Shown: positions 26,017 through 35,874 of the stretch, piece by piece
How the letters are laid out: each line of letters starts with the position of its first letter
Numbering within the stretch: position 1 is the first letter of the stretch
Source: Parapedobacter tibetensis
GTDB lineage: Bacteria; Bacteroidota; Bacteroidia; Sphingobacteriales; Sphingobacteriaceae
NCBI RefSeq assembly: GCF_024643205.1
Contig: NZ_JAMKQJ010000013.1
Location: 124,001 to 188,000 of the forward strand
DNA length: 64,000 bases
Direction: 5' to 3'
Program-made: the position numbers and the translations under genes
The notes under the pieces: generated by a model
What the model saw: the letters and a program-made list of their open reading frames with translations, nothing else
Databases searched by the model: none
What the model was told of the DNA's origin: nothing

Positions 26017-28044
26017 CTAAACCAAATGTCGCTTTAGCATCTGCGCATTTATGGCAACTACAATCGTACTTAAACTCATCAGCACCGCTCCAGCTGCCGG
26101 GCTAAGCATAATCCCAAATTGGTATAAAATGCCGGCAGCCAAGGGAATGGCAATAATATTGTATCCTGCAGCCCACCATAAGTTTTGTATCATTTTGTTG
26201 TAGGTAGCTTTTCCAAACAGTATCAGGTTGGCAATATCTTTTGGGTCGGAATTCACCAAAATAATATCCGCTGTTTCTGCCGCCACGTCCGTTCCCGAAC
26301 CTACAGCAATCCCTACATCGGCTTGTGCAAGGGCGGGCGCATCGTTTACCCCATCGCCCGTCATGGCAACAAATTCACCGTCTGCCTGCAATTCTTTTAC
26401 TTTCTCTAATTTATCATGGGGTAAAACATTCGCTAAAAAGCCATCCATATTTAGTTCTTCACTTACTTTTTTAGCTACTTTTTCGTTATCACCGGTGAGT
26501 AATAAATTCTTAATTCCCGCTGCTTTTAACTGTTGAATGGCTTCAAAAGAACTTTCCCGTATTTGGTCTGAGAAGAGGAATTGTCCTGCCACTTCGTTGT
26601 CAATGATAATATAAACAATTGTCCCTGTAGCATCTTCGCTTGATTGCGTGACGTCCATATGCTGTTCTTTCAGGTAATTTGGCCCAACTACCTTAATGTT
26701 TTTACCTTCTACGATGCCTTCCAGCCCTTTACCCGGCATATAATTGAATTTTTCGGATTTCGGAGTCGCTATGTCCAGTTCCTTTATTTTTCGCATTAAA
26801 CCTGTTGCGATGTAGTGTTCCGAATGTTGTTCAATGCCCGCCGCGAGACGGAGCAATTCATTTTCATCATAATGTTCATCCGACACAACAACATGTTGTA
26901 ACTGGTGGCTTCCTTTTGTGAGTGTTCCAGTTTTATCAAAAATGATCGTAGTGATTAGGCGGGCATTTTCAAAAGCGGTTCTGTTACGTATGAGCAATCC
27001 TTTCTGCGCTGAGATGGATGTAGAAATAGCCACCACCAGCGGAACAGCCAGTCCCAGAGCATGGGGACAAGATATCACCATTACGGTAACCATTCTTTCC
27101 AGGGCAAACACAAAAGGAAAATCTAACAACAACCACACAACGAGTGTAATGAAACCACCACCCAATGCCACAAACGTTAAAACCTTAGCGGCACGGTCGG
27201 CAAAGTTTTGTGTTTTGGATTTTATCTTTTGTGCATCTTCCACCAGTTTTATCACTTTATTGAGGTAGCTATCTTTCCCAGTGCTCGATACCTTGATGGT
27301 CAGCGAACCGTTTCCATTTACGGCGCCTCCTATTACTTTGCTGTCTTTTTCCTTTTTTATGGGTTTGCTTTCACCGGTAAGCATACTTTCGTCTAAGTAA
27401 CTTTCGCCTGCTATCACTACGCCATCCACCGGAACTTTTTCCCCTGGTTTTACCAATACCATGTCACCTATTTTCAATTCGCTAACTGGCATTTCGTGCA
27501 CCTTATCATCGACAAGATGATGCGCCGTGGAAGGCATCATCTTTACCAGTAGTTCCAATGAGCGGGAAGCGCCCATCACCGATTTCATTTCAAAATAATG
27601 TCCAATAAGCATGATATCGATCAGCGTTGCCATTTCCCAATAAAAATCCATTCCCTGCAAACCGAACGTAATGGCTACGCTATATGCCCAAGCCACGGTG
27701 ATGGCTACGCCAATCAACGTCATCATGCCGATGGCTTTATCCTTCACCTCATCATAAAGCCCTTTTAGGAAAGGATATCCCCCATAAATAAAAATAAAGG
27801 TGGAAAGTGTTGCCAACACGTATTTATCCCCTTGAAAAGTCAACTCAAACCCTAACCATTGCTGTATCATATGTGATAAAGCCAGTGCGGGGATTGTGAT
27901 TAGGGTACATACTATAAAACGCCTCCAAAAATCCGCTACGTTGTGTCCGGCATGTTTGTCGTGCCCATCTGCGTGCATGTGTTCATGGGCGTGTTCGTGG
28001 CCATCATGATGCTTGTGGTTTGTATGCGAAGTGTGATTTTCCAT
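26017..28044 (-). CDS. copB: CopB-type heavy-metal (copper) P1B ATPase
   Basis: 675 residues. The first ~35 residues are His-rich (HTNHKHHDGHEHAHEHMHAD), replacing the usual HMA domain. The membrane metal-site motif is SCPHALGLAVPL, i.e. CPH and not CPC, as in CopB-type P1B-3 pumps. Other motifs: LTGESKP, phosphorylation site DKTGTLTKG and hinge TGDGVNDAPALAQADVG. It exports Cu (I or II) or possibly Ag from the cytoplasm. Neither a copper sensor nor other cop genes flank it. Confidence 0.88.
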   Translation of the reverse strand: MENHTSHTNHKHHDGHEHAHEHMHADGHDKHAGHNVADFWRRFIVCTLITIPALALSHMIQQWLGFELTFQGDKYVLATLSTFIFIYGGYPFLKGLYDEVKDKAIGMMTLIGVAITVAWAYSVAITFGLQGMDFYWEMATLIDIMLIGHYFEMKSVMGASRSLELLVKMMPSTAHHLVDDKVHEMPVSELKIGDMVLVKPGEKVPVDGVVIAGESYLDESMLTGESKPIKKEKDSKVIGGAVNGNGSLTIKVSSTGKDSYLNKVIKLVEDAQKIKSKTQNFADRAAKVLTFVALGGGFITLVVWLLLDFPFVFALERMVTVMVISCPHALGLAVPLVVAISTSISAQKGLLIRNRTAFENARLITTIIFDKTGTLTKGSHQLQHVVVSDEHYDENELLRLAAGIEQHSEHYIATGLMRKIKELDIATPKSEKFNYMPGKGLEGIVEGKNIKVVGPNYLKEQHMDVTQSSEDATGTIVYIIIDNEVAGQFLFSDQIRESSFEAIQQLKAAGIKNLLLTGDNEKVAKKVSEELNMDGFLANVLPHDKLEKVKELQADGEFVAMTGDGVNDAPALAQADVGIAVGSGTDVAAETADIILVNSDPKDIANLILFGKATYNKMIQNLWWAAGYNIIAIPLAAGILYQFGIMLSPAAGAVLMSLSTIVVAINAQMLKRHLV

Positions 28045-28388
28045 TACTACGGATGTTTTTGTCCTAATTTAGTTATTATGCCGTCATTGCTTGGGCACCG
28101 TTAGACGAATTTAGCATAAATGTCTGATAGAAATACAAAGTTCTATGGCACTTGTTTTAATCTGCCCCTAATTAGCGTCTGTCTATCAAGTCAGTGGCTA
28201 AAGCTAGCATAAACTAAAAATAGAACGCAGACCGTGTCCGACATACAACTATCACGGTTAAATTCAAAAAGCTCGTTATATCTAAAAAATATTTTTCATT
28301 TTGGCATGAGTAATTTCTTCGGTATGATAGTCTTTTAATATAGTGAGGCAACGATAAGCCTAGGCACCCAGTAATATACGTTGAATAA
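28045..28388. other. 344-bp divergent promoter region, nothing specific identified
   Basis: It lies between the starts of the copper ATPase (leftward) and murQ (rightward), so both promoters should be here. I see AT-rich sequence but no convincing pair of promoter boxes, no copper-box palindrome and no coding sequence. Confidence 0.4.
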
Positions 28389-29204
28389 ATGGAAAAATTA
28401 ACCGAGAAAGAGTCAATATACCATGATTTAGAATACATGGATGTAGCAGCAATATTGCAAAATATAAACCAAGAAGATCGGCAGGTAGCCGATGCCGTCC
28501 ATAAATCCCTTTCGCAAATAGAAGCATTTGTAAAAGCGGTAGTTACCCGGATGAATGAAGGTGGTCGTTTAATCTATATTGGAGCAGGTACTAGCGGTCG
28601 TTTAGGAATTTTGGATGCCTCTGAATGCCCACCCACTTTTGGGGTATCTGCCGATAGGATTATCGGATTAATCGCGGGAGGAGATCAAGCCATCAGAACG
28701 GCCATAGAATTTGCAGAAGACGATACCGTGCAAGCATGGGAAGATCTAAAAAATATTCATATCAACGAACAGGATATAGTTTTAGGGATCTCGGCTTCCG
28801 GTTCCACGCCCTATGTTTTGGCGGCAATTGAGCAAGCCAACAAAAAGGGAATACTTACTGGATGTTTAGTCTGCAATTTAGCCAGTCCTATCGCCAGCGA
28901 AGCTAATTATCCTATAGAAACCATAACGGGGCCTGAATTTATTACGGGATCCACACGGATGAAGGCTGGTACAGCGCAAAAAATGGTTCTCAATATGATC
29001 AGTACCTCCGTGATGATTAAGTTAGGAAGAATAAAAGGAAATAAAATGGTCGACATGAAAGTTTCCAATAATAAGTTAAAAAATAGAGGGATCATGATGT
29101 TGATGCAAGAGACAGGCCTCAACTATACGGAAGCGGAGAAACTGATTGATAAATACGGCAATATCCGAAAAGCAATTGAATTGGTGAATACATTGGACGA
29201 TTAA
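28389..29204 (+). CDS. murQ: N-acetylmuramic acid 6-phosphate etherase
   Basis: 271 residues with a SIS domain and the MurQ pattern: LTEKESIYHDLEYMD at the N-terminus, GGRLIYIGAGTSGRLGILDASECPPTF, LGISASGSTPYVLAAIEQA and TGSTRMKAGTAQKMVLNM. It cleaves the lactyl ether of MurNAc-6-P in the cytoplasm to give GlcNAc-6-P, part of cell-wall recycling. No MurNAc kinase or transporter lies beside it. The next gene is an ECF sigma 66 bases on, in the same direction. Confidence 0.95.
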   Translation: MEKLTEKESIYHDLEYMDVAAILQNINQEDRQVADAVHKSLSQIEAFVKAVVTRMNEGGRLIYIGAGTSGRLGILDASECPPTFGVSADRIIGLIAGGDQAIRTAIEFAEDDTVQAWEDLKNIHINEQDIVLGISASGSTPYVLAAIEQANKKGILTGCLVCNLASPIASEANYPIETITGPEFITGSTRMKAGTAQKMVLNMISTSVMIKLGRIKGNKMVDMKVSNNKLKNRGIMMLMQETGLNYTEAEKLIDKYGNIRKAIELVNTLDD

Positions 29205-29270
29205 CGAACATGCTGAATATAAAAAAGGCAATAAATCAGAAAAATTTAATACAATAACTCACCAGTATTC

Positions 29271-29936
29271 ATGGCCTATAAAGGATTAACGATTAAAGAA
29301 TTGTTCACGGAAATAGAAGCCGGCCAAAAGAAAGCTTTTGATCAGGTATACCTGCTGCATTTCGATAATCTTAAGCAATTTGCGATTCAATATATTAAAA
29401 ATGAGGAATCAGCCGAGGAGATCGTCTCCGAAATATTTGTGAAGCTTTGGGTTCGAAGAGCAGATTTATCAAACATTCACGAACCGATTTTTTATCTGTA
29501 TAAATCCGTTAAAAATGCATGTTTTACGTATTTAAAACGTGAAGAAAAATACCTGAAAGTAGCGCTAGATGAAATTACGTTAAATGAATCACAATATACA
29601 ATGATAGCGGATCCCGAAAAAATACTGGAATATAAAGAGTTACTTTCATATCTCGATGAAGTGGTGGATAGCTTGCCGGACCAGCGTAAGGCGATTTTTA
29701 AAATGGTAAAAGAGGATAGACTGAAATGCAAAGAAGTAGCAGAACTTCTTGACATATCTGTCCGCACGGTAGAAAATCAAGTCTATAACGCTATAAAAGT
29801 ATTGAACGAAAAAGTAGAAAAGTATCTTAATGAAGGTAATCTACCGAATGGATCGCCAAGAAGGACATTTTTTATGGTTTGGTTGATCAATATAACACAG
29901 GTTATGCTTCCATATTTCCTTTTATTACTACTATAA
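29271..29936 (+). CDS. FecI-like ECF sigma factor with hydrophobic C-terminal tail
   Basis: 221 residues. Region 2 (FDNLKQFAIQYIKNEESAEEIVSEIFVKLWV) and region 4 (DSLPDQRKAIFKMVKEDRLKCKEVAELLDISVRTVENQV) are typical of Bacteroidota ECF factors. The last ~22 residues (FFMVWLINITQVMLPYFLLL...) are a potential membrane segment, which ordinary FecI does not have. The stop codon is directly followed by the FecR start codon, so translation is coupled. It should direct transcription of the receptor operon. Confidence 0.88.
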   Translation: MAYKGLTIKELFTEIEAGQKKAFDQVYLLHFDNLKQFAIQYIKNEESAEEIVSEIFVKLWVRRADLSNIHEPIFYLYKSVKNACFTYLKREEKYLKVALDEITLNESQYTMIADPEKILEYKELLSYLDEVVDSLPDQRKAIFKMVKEDRLKCKEVAELLDISVRTVENQVYNAIKVLNEKVEKYLNEGNLPNGSPRRTFFMVWLINITQVMLPYFLLLLL

Positions 29937-30953
29937 ATGATGAACAAAGAAGATTTCTTGCTATTGTTAACGCGCAGGCTAACAGATGGTCTATCAGCCG
30001 TTGAAGAAGAAGAATTTAAGGAAGTTTTGAAATCAAATGATGCATACAGACGTCAAGCCGAACTATTAACGCATTACTTCCATACTCCATCCCGATCCAA
30101 CGGAACCGATCGAATAAAATTGGCCAACGTATGGCGTGCTATTGATGAAGTAGATCGTTCCGAAAAATTGGGGAAACGAGCGCATGATCGTCCAATTTCA
30201 AAATCAAAGCGGCATACTTGGTTGAAGGTAGCGGCAGCTATTGTATTATGCATGAGTATAGGAGTTGTGATTTACAAAAATGCCTATAAAGCAGAACACG
30301 CACCCTTGACAGAAATCAAAACAGAAGCTGAAAAGAGGTTTGTTACCTTAAATGATGGTACTAGAATCCTATTAAATAAAGAATCCGTTATCCAATACAA
30401 TCCTGATTTTGGTTTAAAAGCTAGAAATATCACGTTGCAGGGCGAAGCGTATTTTGAAGTAGCGAAAAATGAAAAAGTTCCCTTATTTGTGTATGCAGGC
30501 GGTCTAATTGTCGAAGTGAAGGGCACCATGTTTAACGTGAATGCTTATGAAAACTCATCAACTGTATCGGTTTCGCTAATTGAAGGATCGATAGAAGTAA
30601 CCGCTAAAGGAGATTCCATGCAGAAAACATTGCTTAAACCCAATCAAAAATTAGTGGCTGAATCCAACCAGCTCCTCAAATTAATTTCCTTACCAAAAGA
30701 ATCTTTATTAGCTGAAATCAACTGGTTACAAAACCACGATTCCTTAGTTTTTAAGAAGGAGAAATTGAAAGACCTGGCTGTGAGAATGGAGGAAAAATAC
30801 GCGGTAAGAATTGAAATAAGAAATGAGGAACTAAAGGACAAACGATTCAGCGGCACATTTAACCAAGTAAATTTAAAGCAAGCGCTGGATGCATTACGCA
30901 CGTCTTATCCCTTTAATTATAGGATTGAAGGTAAATTGGTCGTCATAGAATAA
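29937..30953 (+). CDS. FecR-type anti-sigma/sigma-regulator
   Basis: 338 residues. The cytoplasmic N-terminus (~1-95) faces the sigma factor; one membrane helix lies around HTWLKVAAAIVLCMSIGVVIY; the periplasmic FecR domain follows (RFVTLNDGTRILLNKESVIQYN; LQGEAYFEVAKNEKVPLFVYAGGLIVEVKGTMFNV), then the C-terminal DUF4974-like region (FSGTFNQVNLKQALDAL). It relays the receptor state to the sigma. ATG codons at 29937 and 29940 are both possible starts. Confidence 0.92.
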   Translation: MMNKEDFLLLLTRRLTDGLSAVEEEEFKEVLKSNDAYRRQAELLTHYFHTPSRSNGTDRIKLANVWRAIDEVDRSEKLGKRAHDRPISKSKRHTWLKVAAAIVLCMSIGVVIYKNAYKAEHAPLTEIKTEAEKRFVTLNDGTRILLNKESVIQYNPDFGLKARNITLQGEAYFEVAKNEKVPLFVYAGGLIVEVKGTMFNVNAYENSSTVSVSLIEGSIEVTAKGDSMQKTLLKPNQKLVAESNQLLKLISLPKESLLAEINWLQNHDSLVFKKEKLKDLAVRMEEKYAVRIEIRNEELKDKRFSGTFNQVNLKQALDALRTSYPFNYRIEGKLVVIE

Positions 30954-30957
30954 AGCC

Positions 30958-33597
30958 ATGGCATTAAGAATAGTAATCTTATTGCTTCTTTCCTTCCAAT
31001 TCTTTCCATCCATCGCACAAGAAGGAAGTGTCAAGATAAAATCAGGTAAGCAATCGCTTATTTCTGTTTTAAATCATATAGAACGGAAATCAATGTATAA
31101 TATCGTTTTTAGTGATGAATTTGTGGCCGAAGATATGATGGTTTATTTGGCCTCCGGAGAATATCCGATATCAACGTTATTAAATAAAATCTTATCAGGA
31201 TACGATTTATTCTATAAAGAACTCTCCGGAAACCTGATTGTAATCGGCAATAAAAGTTCACAGTATACGCTGGAACAAGAGCAAGCAAAGATCCGGTTAT
31301 CTGGCAATATCCGAAATGCAGACCAACAAGCTATCTCCTATGCTTCCGTAAGCTTATTTTCAGGTAATCAGTTTTTAACAGGCACGACTACAGATACGTA
31401 TGGGCGGTTTCATCTCCGCTATGCATTCAAAGAAGGAGAAGCGTATTCATTGAAGCTATCTTCCATCGGATATAAGGCTACTGAAACGTCGTTTAGCTAC
31501 CCGGATACGGCCTTGTTTGCCAGTCTCCAATTGGAGCGAGAAAGTCGCCTCTTGGATGAGGTGCAAGTGAATGCGCAGAAACCAGCAATTGAGCGCAGGG
31601 CGGATCGGTTTATCGTTAATGTAGAAGGCAGCGTATTGGAAAATGGAAGCAACGGCCTAGAAATTCTGCAAAAGTCGCCCGGCTTATGGGTGAATCCGAA
31701 CGGTGCGATAAGCCTTCGGGGCCAGTCGGTACTTGTTATGATCAATGACGTGGTGCAACGGATGTCGTCAACCGATTTGGCGGAATATCTGCGTACGCTC
31801 CGGTCCGAAGATATTTCGAAAATCGAAATTTTACCGAATCCACCCGCTGAGTTTGAAGCCGAGAGTTCGGGGGGAATTGTACATATCATCTTGAAAAAGG
31901 GCCGTGAGGAGGGTTTTGTCGGCTCGGTAAACACACAGTATAGGCAGCAGGTGGAGCGACCACGATATGGAGTAGCCGCCACGTTGAATTATAAAATCAA
32001 AGATTTCTATGCCTTCGGGTCGACGGGCTATGAAAAAGATCAAAGCGAATACATCGCCACTAACGATATCCACTATCCGGATCAAAGCGTCTATAATAGC
32101 TTCACCGATCGGTACAACAACAATGACCGCGCTATGCTACGCTTAGGGGCAGTATATGATTTCAGCGCAAACCAATCCATCGGATTGCAGACCAACTTGA
32201 ACAGGGGTAAGTTGCTCCAGTATTTTGATACGGAAATTGAACTGACGGGTCAAGAGCAGGCGCTTGACGGATTGGCTAATTCAGAATGGACAAGGAAACC
32301 TGAGTTTAGCAGCACTACCCTGAACTATTCGCTGAAGACCGACAGCCTAGGTTCCAGATTGAAATTCATTGCGGACTATGTACATAGCGAAAACCCCAAC
32401 ATCAATCATTTTCAATCCCGGTATTCGGATCCGCAACAGGATGCCACCTTCCGTAATTCGACGCCAAGTATAACACGGCTGTTTAGCGCCCAGACGGATT
32501 TCACCCAGTTATTCAAAAACAAGATGCAATTTAAAGTGGGGGCCAAATATACTTCAACCAACCGCGACAATGAGGTAGTCCATGAAAACTTCATCGTAGA
32601 TAGTTGGATATTAGACCCAGGGCGCAGCAACCGATTCATCTATAAAGAGCAGCTGATGATGGGATATGCATCTCTGGAGCATAAACTCAAGCGAACCAGC
32701 GTACAATTAGGCCTCAGGGCTGAGCAAACCATCATGGATGGAAATTCATTTACTGCAGGGATACAGTTTCACCGCTCTTACCTGAATTTCTTTCCTTCTG
32801 TGTTCATTATGCATGAATTGGATAGTGCCAAAAAGACTTCTTTACTGCTCAACTATACCCGCAGGTTGAGCCGACCGTCATTTGCGTCGCTCAATCCTTA
32901 CCGCCTGCAGTTTTATGATTATTTGGCCCAGATCGGCAATCCAGACTTGTTGCCGGAATATGTGAACAGGGTAGAGACTGGCGTCACCTTTGGCAGCGGC
33001 ATTTCGTTCGATGTATACTTTTCGTCCACAGACAACATGATGGCCCAATATGCGCAGTCCATCGATAAGGTGATTGAGTACCAAATCAGGAATTTCAACC
33101 ATAGTTACCGTTACGGTGTGAGTTTGTTTGCCCCGATAAAAGTGAAAAAGTGGTGGTCCATGACGAACAACATGCACCTATCCACACTGCGTTATCGTAT
33201 TCAGGATGTCGATTACAACAATACCTCCTTTAATGTCAGCACGTTTCAGGTCTTCAACATCAAGAAAATAGGTGATGCCGATGTCTTTAGCTATTACCGG
33301 TCTCCTTATCTTTCCGCAAACTCGGACATGGCATACCAATTTGCCATGGACCTCGGGTATACCAAGCGCTTATTTGGAGATAGGGGCCGCCTGAGGCTCA
33401 CTATCACCGATGTGTTTAATACCGCCCGGGAAAAAGATATCACCGAGGACAATGGGACGACCATCTACTTTTATCAGAAAAGGCCTACACGTACAGTTGG
33501 TCTATCATTCAGCTACACGTTTATGTCCGGCAAAAAATTCAGTAACAAGAAAATCGAAGAGAGTGCTGAAGATGAGCGGAAGAGAATTGGTAATTAA
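30958..33597 (+). CDS. Outer-membrane receptor with STN-like and regulatory domains
   Basis: 879 residues with signal ending at FFPSIAQ. An STN-like signalling domain (~25-95; VLNHIERKSMYNIVFSDEFV) is followed by a carboxypeptidase-regulatory-like domain (~115-200), a plug (GLEILQKSPGLWVNPNGAIS; EDISKIEILPNPPAEFEAES) and an outer-membrane beta-barrel of the Bacteroidota OMP family. The STN domain couples ligand binding to FecR. The barrel lacks the SusC signature and no SusD follows, so a peptide, siderophore or other small ligand is likely. Confidence 0.88.
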   Translation: MALRIVILLLLSFQFFPSIAQEGSVKIKSGKQSLISVLNHIERKSMYNIVFSDEFVAEDMMVYLASGEYPISTLLNKILSGYDLFYKELSGNLIVIGNKSSQYTLEQEQAKIRLSGNIRNADQQAISYASVSLFSGNQFLTGTTTDTYGRFHLRYAFKEGEAYSLKLSSIGYKATETSFSYPDTALFASLQLERESRLLDEVQVNAQKPAIERRADRFIVNVEGSVLENGSNGLEILQKSPGLWVNPNGAISLRGQSVLVMINDVVQRMSSTDLAEYLRTLRSEDISKIEILPNPPAEFEAESSGGIVHIILKKGREEGFVGSVNTQYRQQVERPRYGVAATLNYKIKDFYAFGSTGYEKDQSEYIATNDIHYPDQSVYNSFTDRYNNNDRAMLRLGAVYDFSANQSIGLQTNLNRGKLLQYFDTEIELTGQEQALDGLANSEWTRKPEFSSTTLNYSLKTDSLGSRLKFIADYVHSENPNINHFQSRYSDPQQDATFRNSTPSITRLFSAQTDFTQLFKNKMQFKVGAKYTSTNRDNEVVHENFIVDSWILDPGRSNRFIYKEQLMMGYASLEHKLKRTSVQLGLRAEQTIMDGNSFTAGIQFHRSYLNFFPSVFIMHELDSAKKTSLLLNYTRRLSRPSFASLNPYRLQFYDYLAQIGNPDLLPEYVNRVETGVTFGSGISFDVYFSSTDNMMAQYAQSIDKVIEYQIRNFNHSYRYGVSLFAPIKVKKWWSMTNNMHLSTLRYRIQDVDYNNTSFNVSTFQVFNIKKIGDADVFSYYRSPYLSANSDMAYQFAMDLGYTKRLFGDRGRLRLTITDVFNTAREKDITEDNGTTIYFYQKRPTRTVGLSFSYTFMSGKKFSNKKIEESAEDERKRIGN

Positions 33598-33627
33598 ATT
33601 AAGATGTCCAATCATCGACATACCGTT

Positions 33628-34947
33628 CTATTCTTTCGTAAATGTAAATTCGCCCCCACCTTGCTTCAGTATCATGGTTTTTTCCGTGGGGTCAAACTCA
33701 AGCACTACTCCAGCTTGGTCAAAATGGAATTTGTCTTTTTCAGTTGCCTCTAGCGGAAATGAAGGTTGCCCGGTTGCTTGGGCTATTAACGTATTTTCAT
33801 TTTTGGTAATCGTTATTTTCAGCGGCATTTGCATGGATGAATAAACTCCCAAGTATTGATCTAGGTCTGCTGAAGTAACCTCAAATGCACTAAATTCCGG
33901 GATATCATAGGGTTTGTCGTAAATCGCACTCAATATGGCAAGGGCAACATCATTGGTGTTAAAATTACTTCCGTTAGACATGAGGGCAAAAGAAATCCCT
34001 TCTTCAGGAAAATAGCCCCATGTCGACTTGAATCCATCTATCCCCCCGTTATGCCCAAATGCTTTCTTCTCCTGAAAAGAATTTTGGAATAGCCCCATTC
34101 CGTATCCGTCTTTGGATGTTTTCATCCGTTCAACACTTGCAATTGAAATAACCTTTCCCGAGAAAAGAGCCTCTCCAAACCTGATGATGTCTGTAGGAGT
34201 CGAAACGATAGCGCCGGCACCCAAAGGGATGGAGCTGTCTGTCTCCTGTTCCTTTATCCATTGCCCCTTAAATGTATAAGAGTTCGCTTCATTACTGTTT
34301 GGGTCAATTTTTCCTCCGAAATACGTATTCGTTAAACCTACAGGTTTCGTAATGTATTGTTCCAGCAGGTCGGCATACGGTTTTTCAAACGCCTTCTCAA
34401 GGATATACGTCAGCAATACATAGTTTGAATTGCTATAGTTTGCTGTGGAATCCGGCTCAAAATCACTGCCCGATTTTGAAATGATTTCCACGATTTCTTT
34501 TTCCGTTTTCGGTTGTGTGTTCCACTCCGGATAATCCTTGTTGGATGTGATGTTATGGATTCCACTTCGGTGGTTAAGCAAATTGCTTATGGTGATTTTT
34601 TCGGCATTTTTAATGCTTGGGAAGAATGTTTCAATGGTTTGGTTTAGGCTTAATTTCTTTTCTTCTACCGCCTTTAATACCAAAGTGGCTGTAAATGTTT
34701 TTGAAATCGATCCGATTCTGTATTTCGTATTTTTGTTGGCCTTTTGGCTATTCGCTACATCAAGATATCCAACTGATCTGGTGTAAATTAATGTTCCGTT
34801 GTGAGAAATGGCCACGCTTCCCATAAACTTATCGTTTTTTTCAAGCGCATCAAAATAATTGTCTAATTTGGTTTTGTCTAGGTCTTGAGTAAACCCAATC
34901 TGGCTTATTAACGCAACAAATAGTGCCGCAATTAAATTTCTTGTCAT
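33628..34947 (-). CDS. Exported serine hydrolase, class C beta-lactamase fold
   Basis: 439 residues with signal MTRNLIAALFVALISQIGFT. The catalytic SxxK is in RIGSISKTFTATLVL and the Tyr motif in ANYSNSNYVLL; GHNGGIDGFKS replaces the third KTG-type motif. A C-terminal ~100-residue beta domain (YLGVYSSMQMPLKITITK) is typical of the DUF3471-like tail. Such enzymes are DD-peptidases, esterases or peptidases more often than true beta-lactamases. It converges with the 30958 receptor gene. Confidence 0.88.
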   Translation of the reverse strand: MTRNLIAALFVALISQIGFTQDLDKTKLDNYFDALEKNDKFMGSVAISHNGTLIYTRSVGYLDVANSQKANKNTKYRIGSISKTFTATLVLKAVEEKKLSLNQTIETFFPSIKNAEKITISNLLNHRSGIHNITSNKDYPEWNTQPKTEKEIVEIISKSGSDFEPDSTANYSNSNYVLLTYILEKAFEKPYADLLEQYITKPVGLTNTYFGGKIDPNSNEANSYTFKGQWIKEQETDSSIPLGAGAIVSTPTDIIRFGEALFSGKVISIASVERMKTSKDGYGMGLFQNSFQEKKAFGHNGGIDGFKSTWGYFPEEGISFALMSNGSNFNTNDVALAILSAIYDKPYDIPEFSAFEVTSADLDQYLGVYSSMQMPLKITITKNENTLIAQATGQPSFPLEATEKDKFHFDQAGVVLEFDPTEKTMILKQGGGEFTFTKE

Positions 34948-35007
34948 GCATTTTTGACGCGTTCATTTAGCGTTTGTTACGGTCGTGGTATGGTCGAGAG
35001 TGGCAAA

Positions 35008-35874
35008 TCAACGGTTTTCAGCTATCATGTATCGGGGTTGCGAGAAATTTTGCAACCCTTTAATAAAACTGAGCTGGCCAGTATCCATGTGGTCAAGAAA
35101 ATTGAACATGACCGTATTCAAATACAATTGGGCGGAGTTTTGCTTTTTGAAAGAAGTGGTTAGTCTATATATCGGATTTAAGGTCCACTCCGTGTTTTCA
35201 AGATCTCCAGCTGTCATAAAGATATTAATTGGATTTTCCCGACTAGCCGTATGTAGTGTATCTGGAAGCCGGTTGAGGTAAAAATCATGGTACCACAGTG
35301 TAGGACTTGCTGCCACAATATTCGAAAACACCGATCGCCCTTCGCTTGCCTGCTGCAACAGGGCATACAACGCAAAGTAACCACCAAAAGAATGCCCCAA
35401 AAGTGACCGCTGCAATGTATCCACCCGCAACTTAGACTCTAAATTCGGCAGCAACTCACGACTCAAAAATTGATAAAAATCCTTACCACCCCCTGGAGCG
35501 GTCATCTCATCGGTTTCCAAAGACTCCGGGTAGAGGAAATCCCTCACCCGTAGTGAATCCATCTTATGGAAGCTACCGTAGCCTATCCCTACCAAAATCA
35601 TTGGAGGGAGCAAGCCCGTCATCTCATATTGGCGCATTACTGGTGCCATCGTTGGGAAATAGAAGTCGCCATCCAATAATACCACGATGGGATAGCGCGT
35701 GTCCGGACTGGTATTATATTCTTTTGGAAGCTGTATGCTTACCGTAAACGTGTCTTTGACCGCTGATGAATAAAATGCTATTGTTTCAGCATCCACATAA
35801 TTAGTCGACTGGCCTAGCTGTGCTATACCAGCAAATGGAAGAAGAGAAAAAAATAAAGCTGACGTATAATTCAT
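35008..35874 (-). CDS. Exported esterase D-like alpha/beta hydrolase
   Basis: 288 residues with a signal peptide ending near AGIAQ. Motifs: YPIVVLLDGDFYF, nucleophile elbow LLGHSFGGYFAL, ASPTLWYHDF and FLDHMDTGQLSF with the likely catalytic His. This is the enterochelin-esterase/esterase D group, which hydrolyses siderophore or other esters. Its start codon overlaps the stop of the small upstream frame (35871-36062), so the two were translated together. Confidence 0.82.
   Translation of the reverse strand: MNYTSALFFSLLPFAGIAQLGQSTNYVDAETIAFYSSAVKDTFTVSIQLPKEYNTSPDTRYPIVVLLDGDFYFPTMAPVMRQYEMTGLLPPMILVGIGYGSFHKMDSLRVRDFLYPESLETDEMTAPGGGKDFYQFLSRELLPNLESKLRVDTLQRSLLGHSFGGYFALYALLQQASEGRSVFSNIVAASPTLWYHDFYLNRLPDTLHTASRENPINIFMTAGDLENTEWTLNPIYRLTTSFKKQNSAQLYLNTVMFNFLDHMDTGQLSFIKGLQNFSQPRYMIAENR

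Noticed and set aside
33628..34947. Calling this serine hydrolase an AmpC beta-lactamase
   Set aside because: SxxK and Tyr motifs are shared by DD-peptidases and esterases, and the third motif and C-terminal domain do not fit AmpC.
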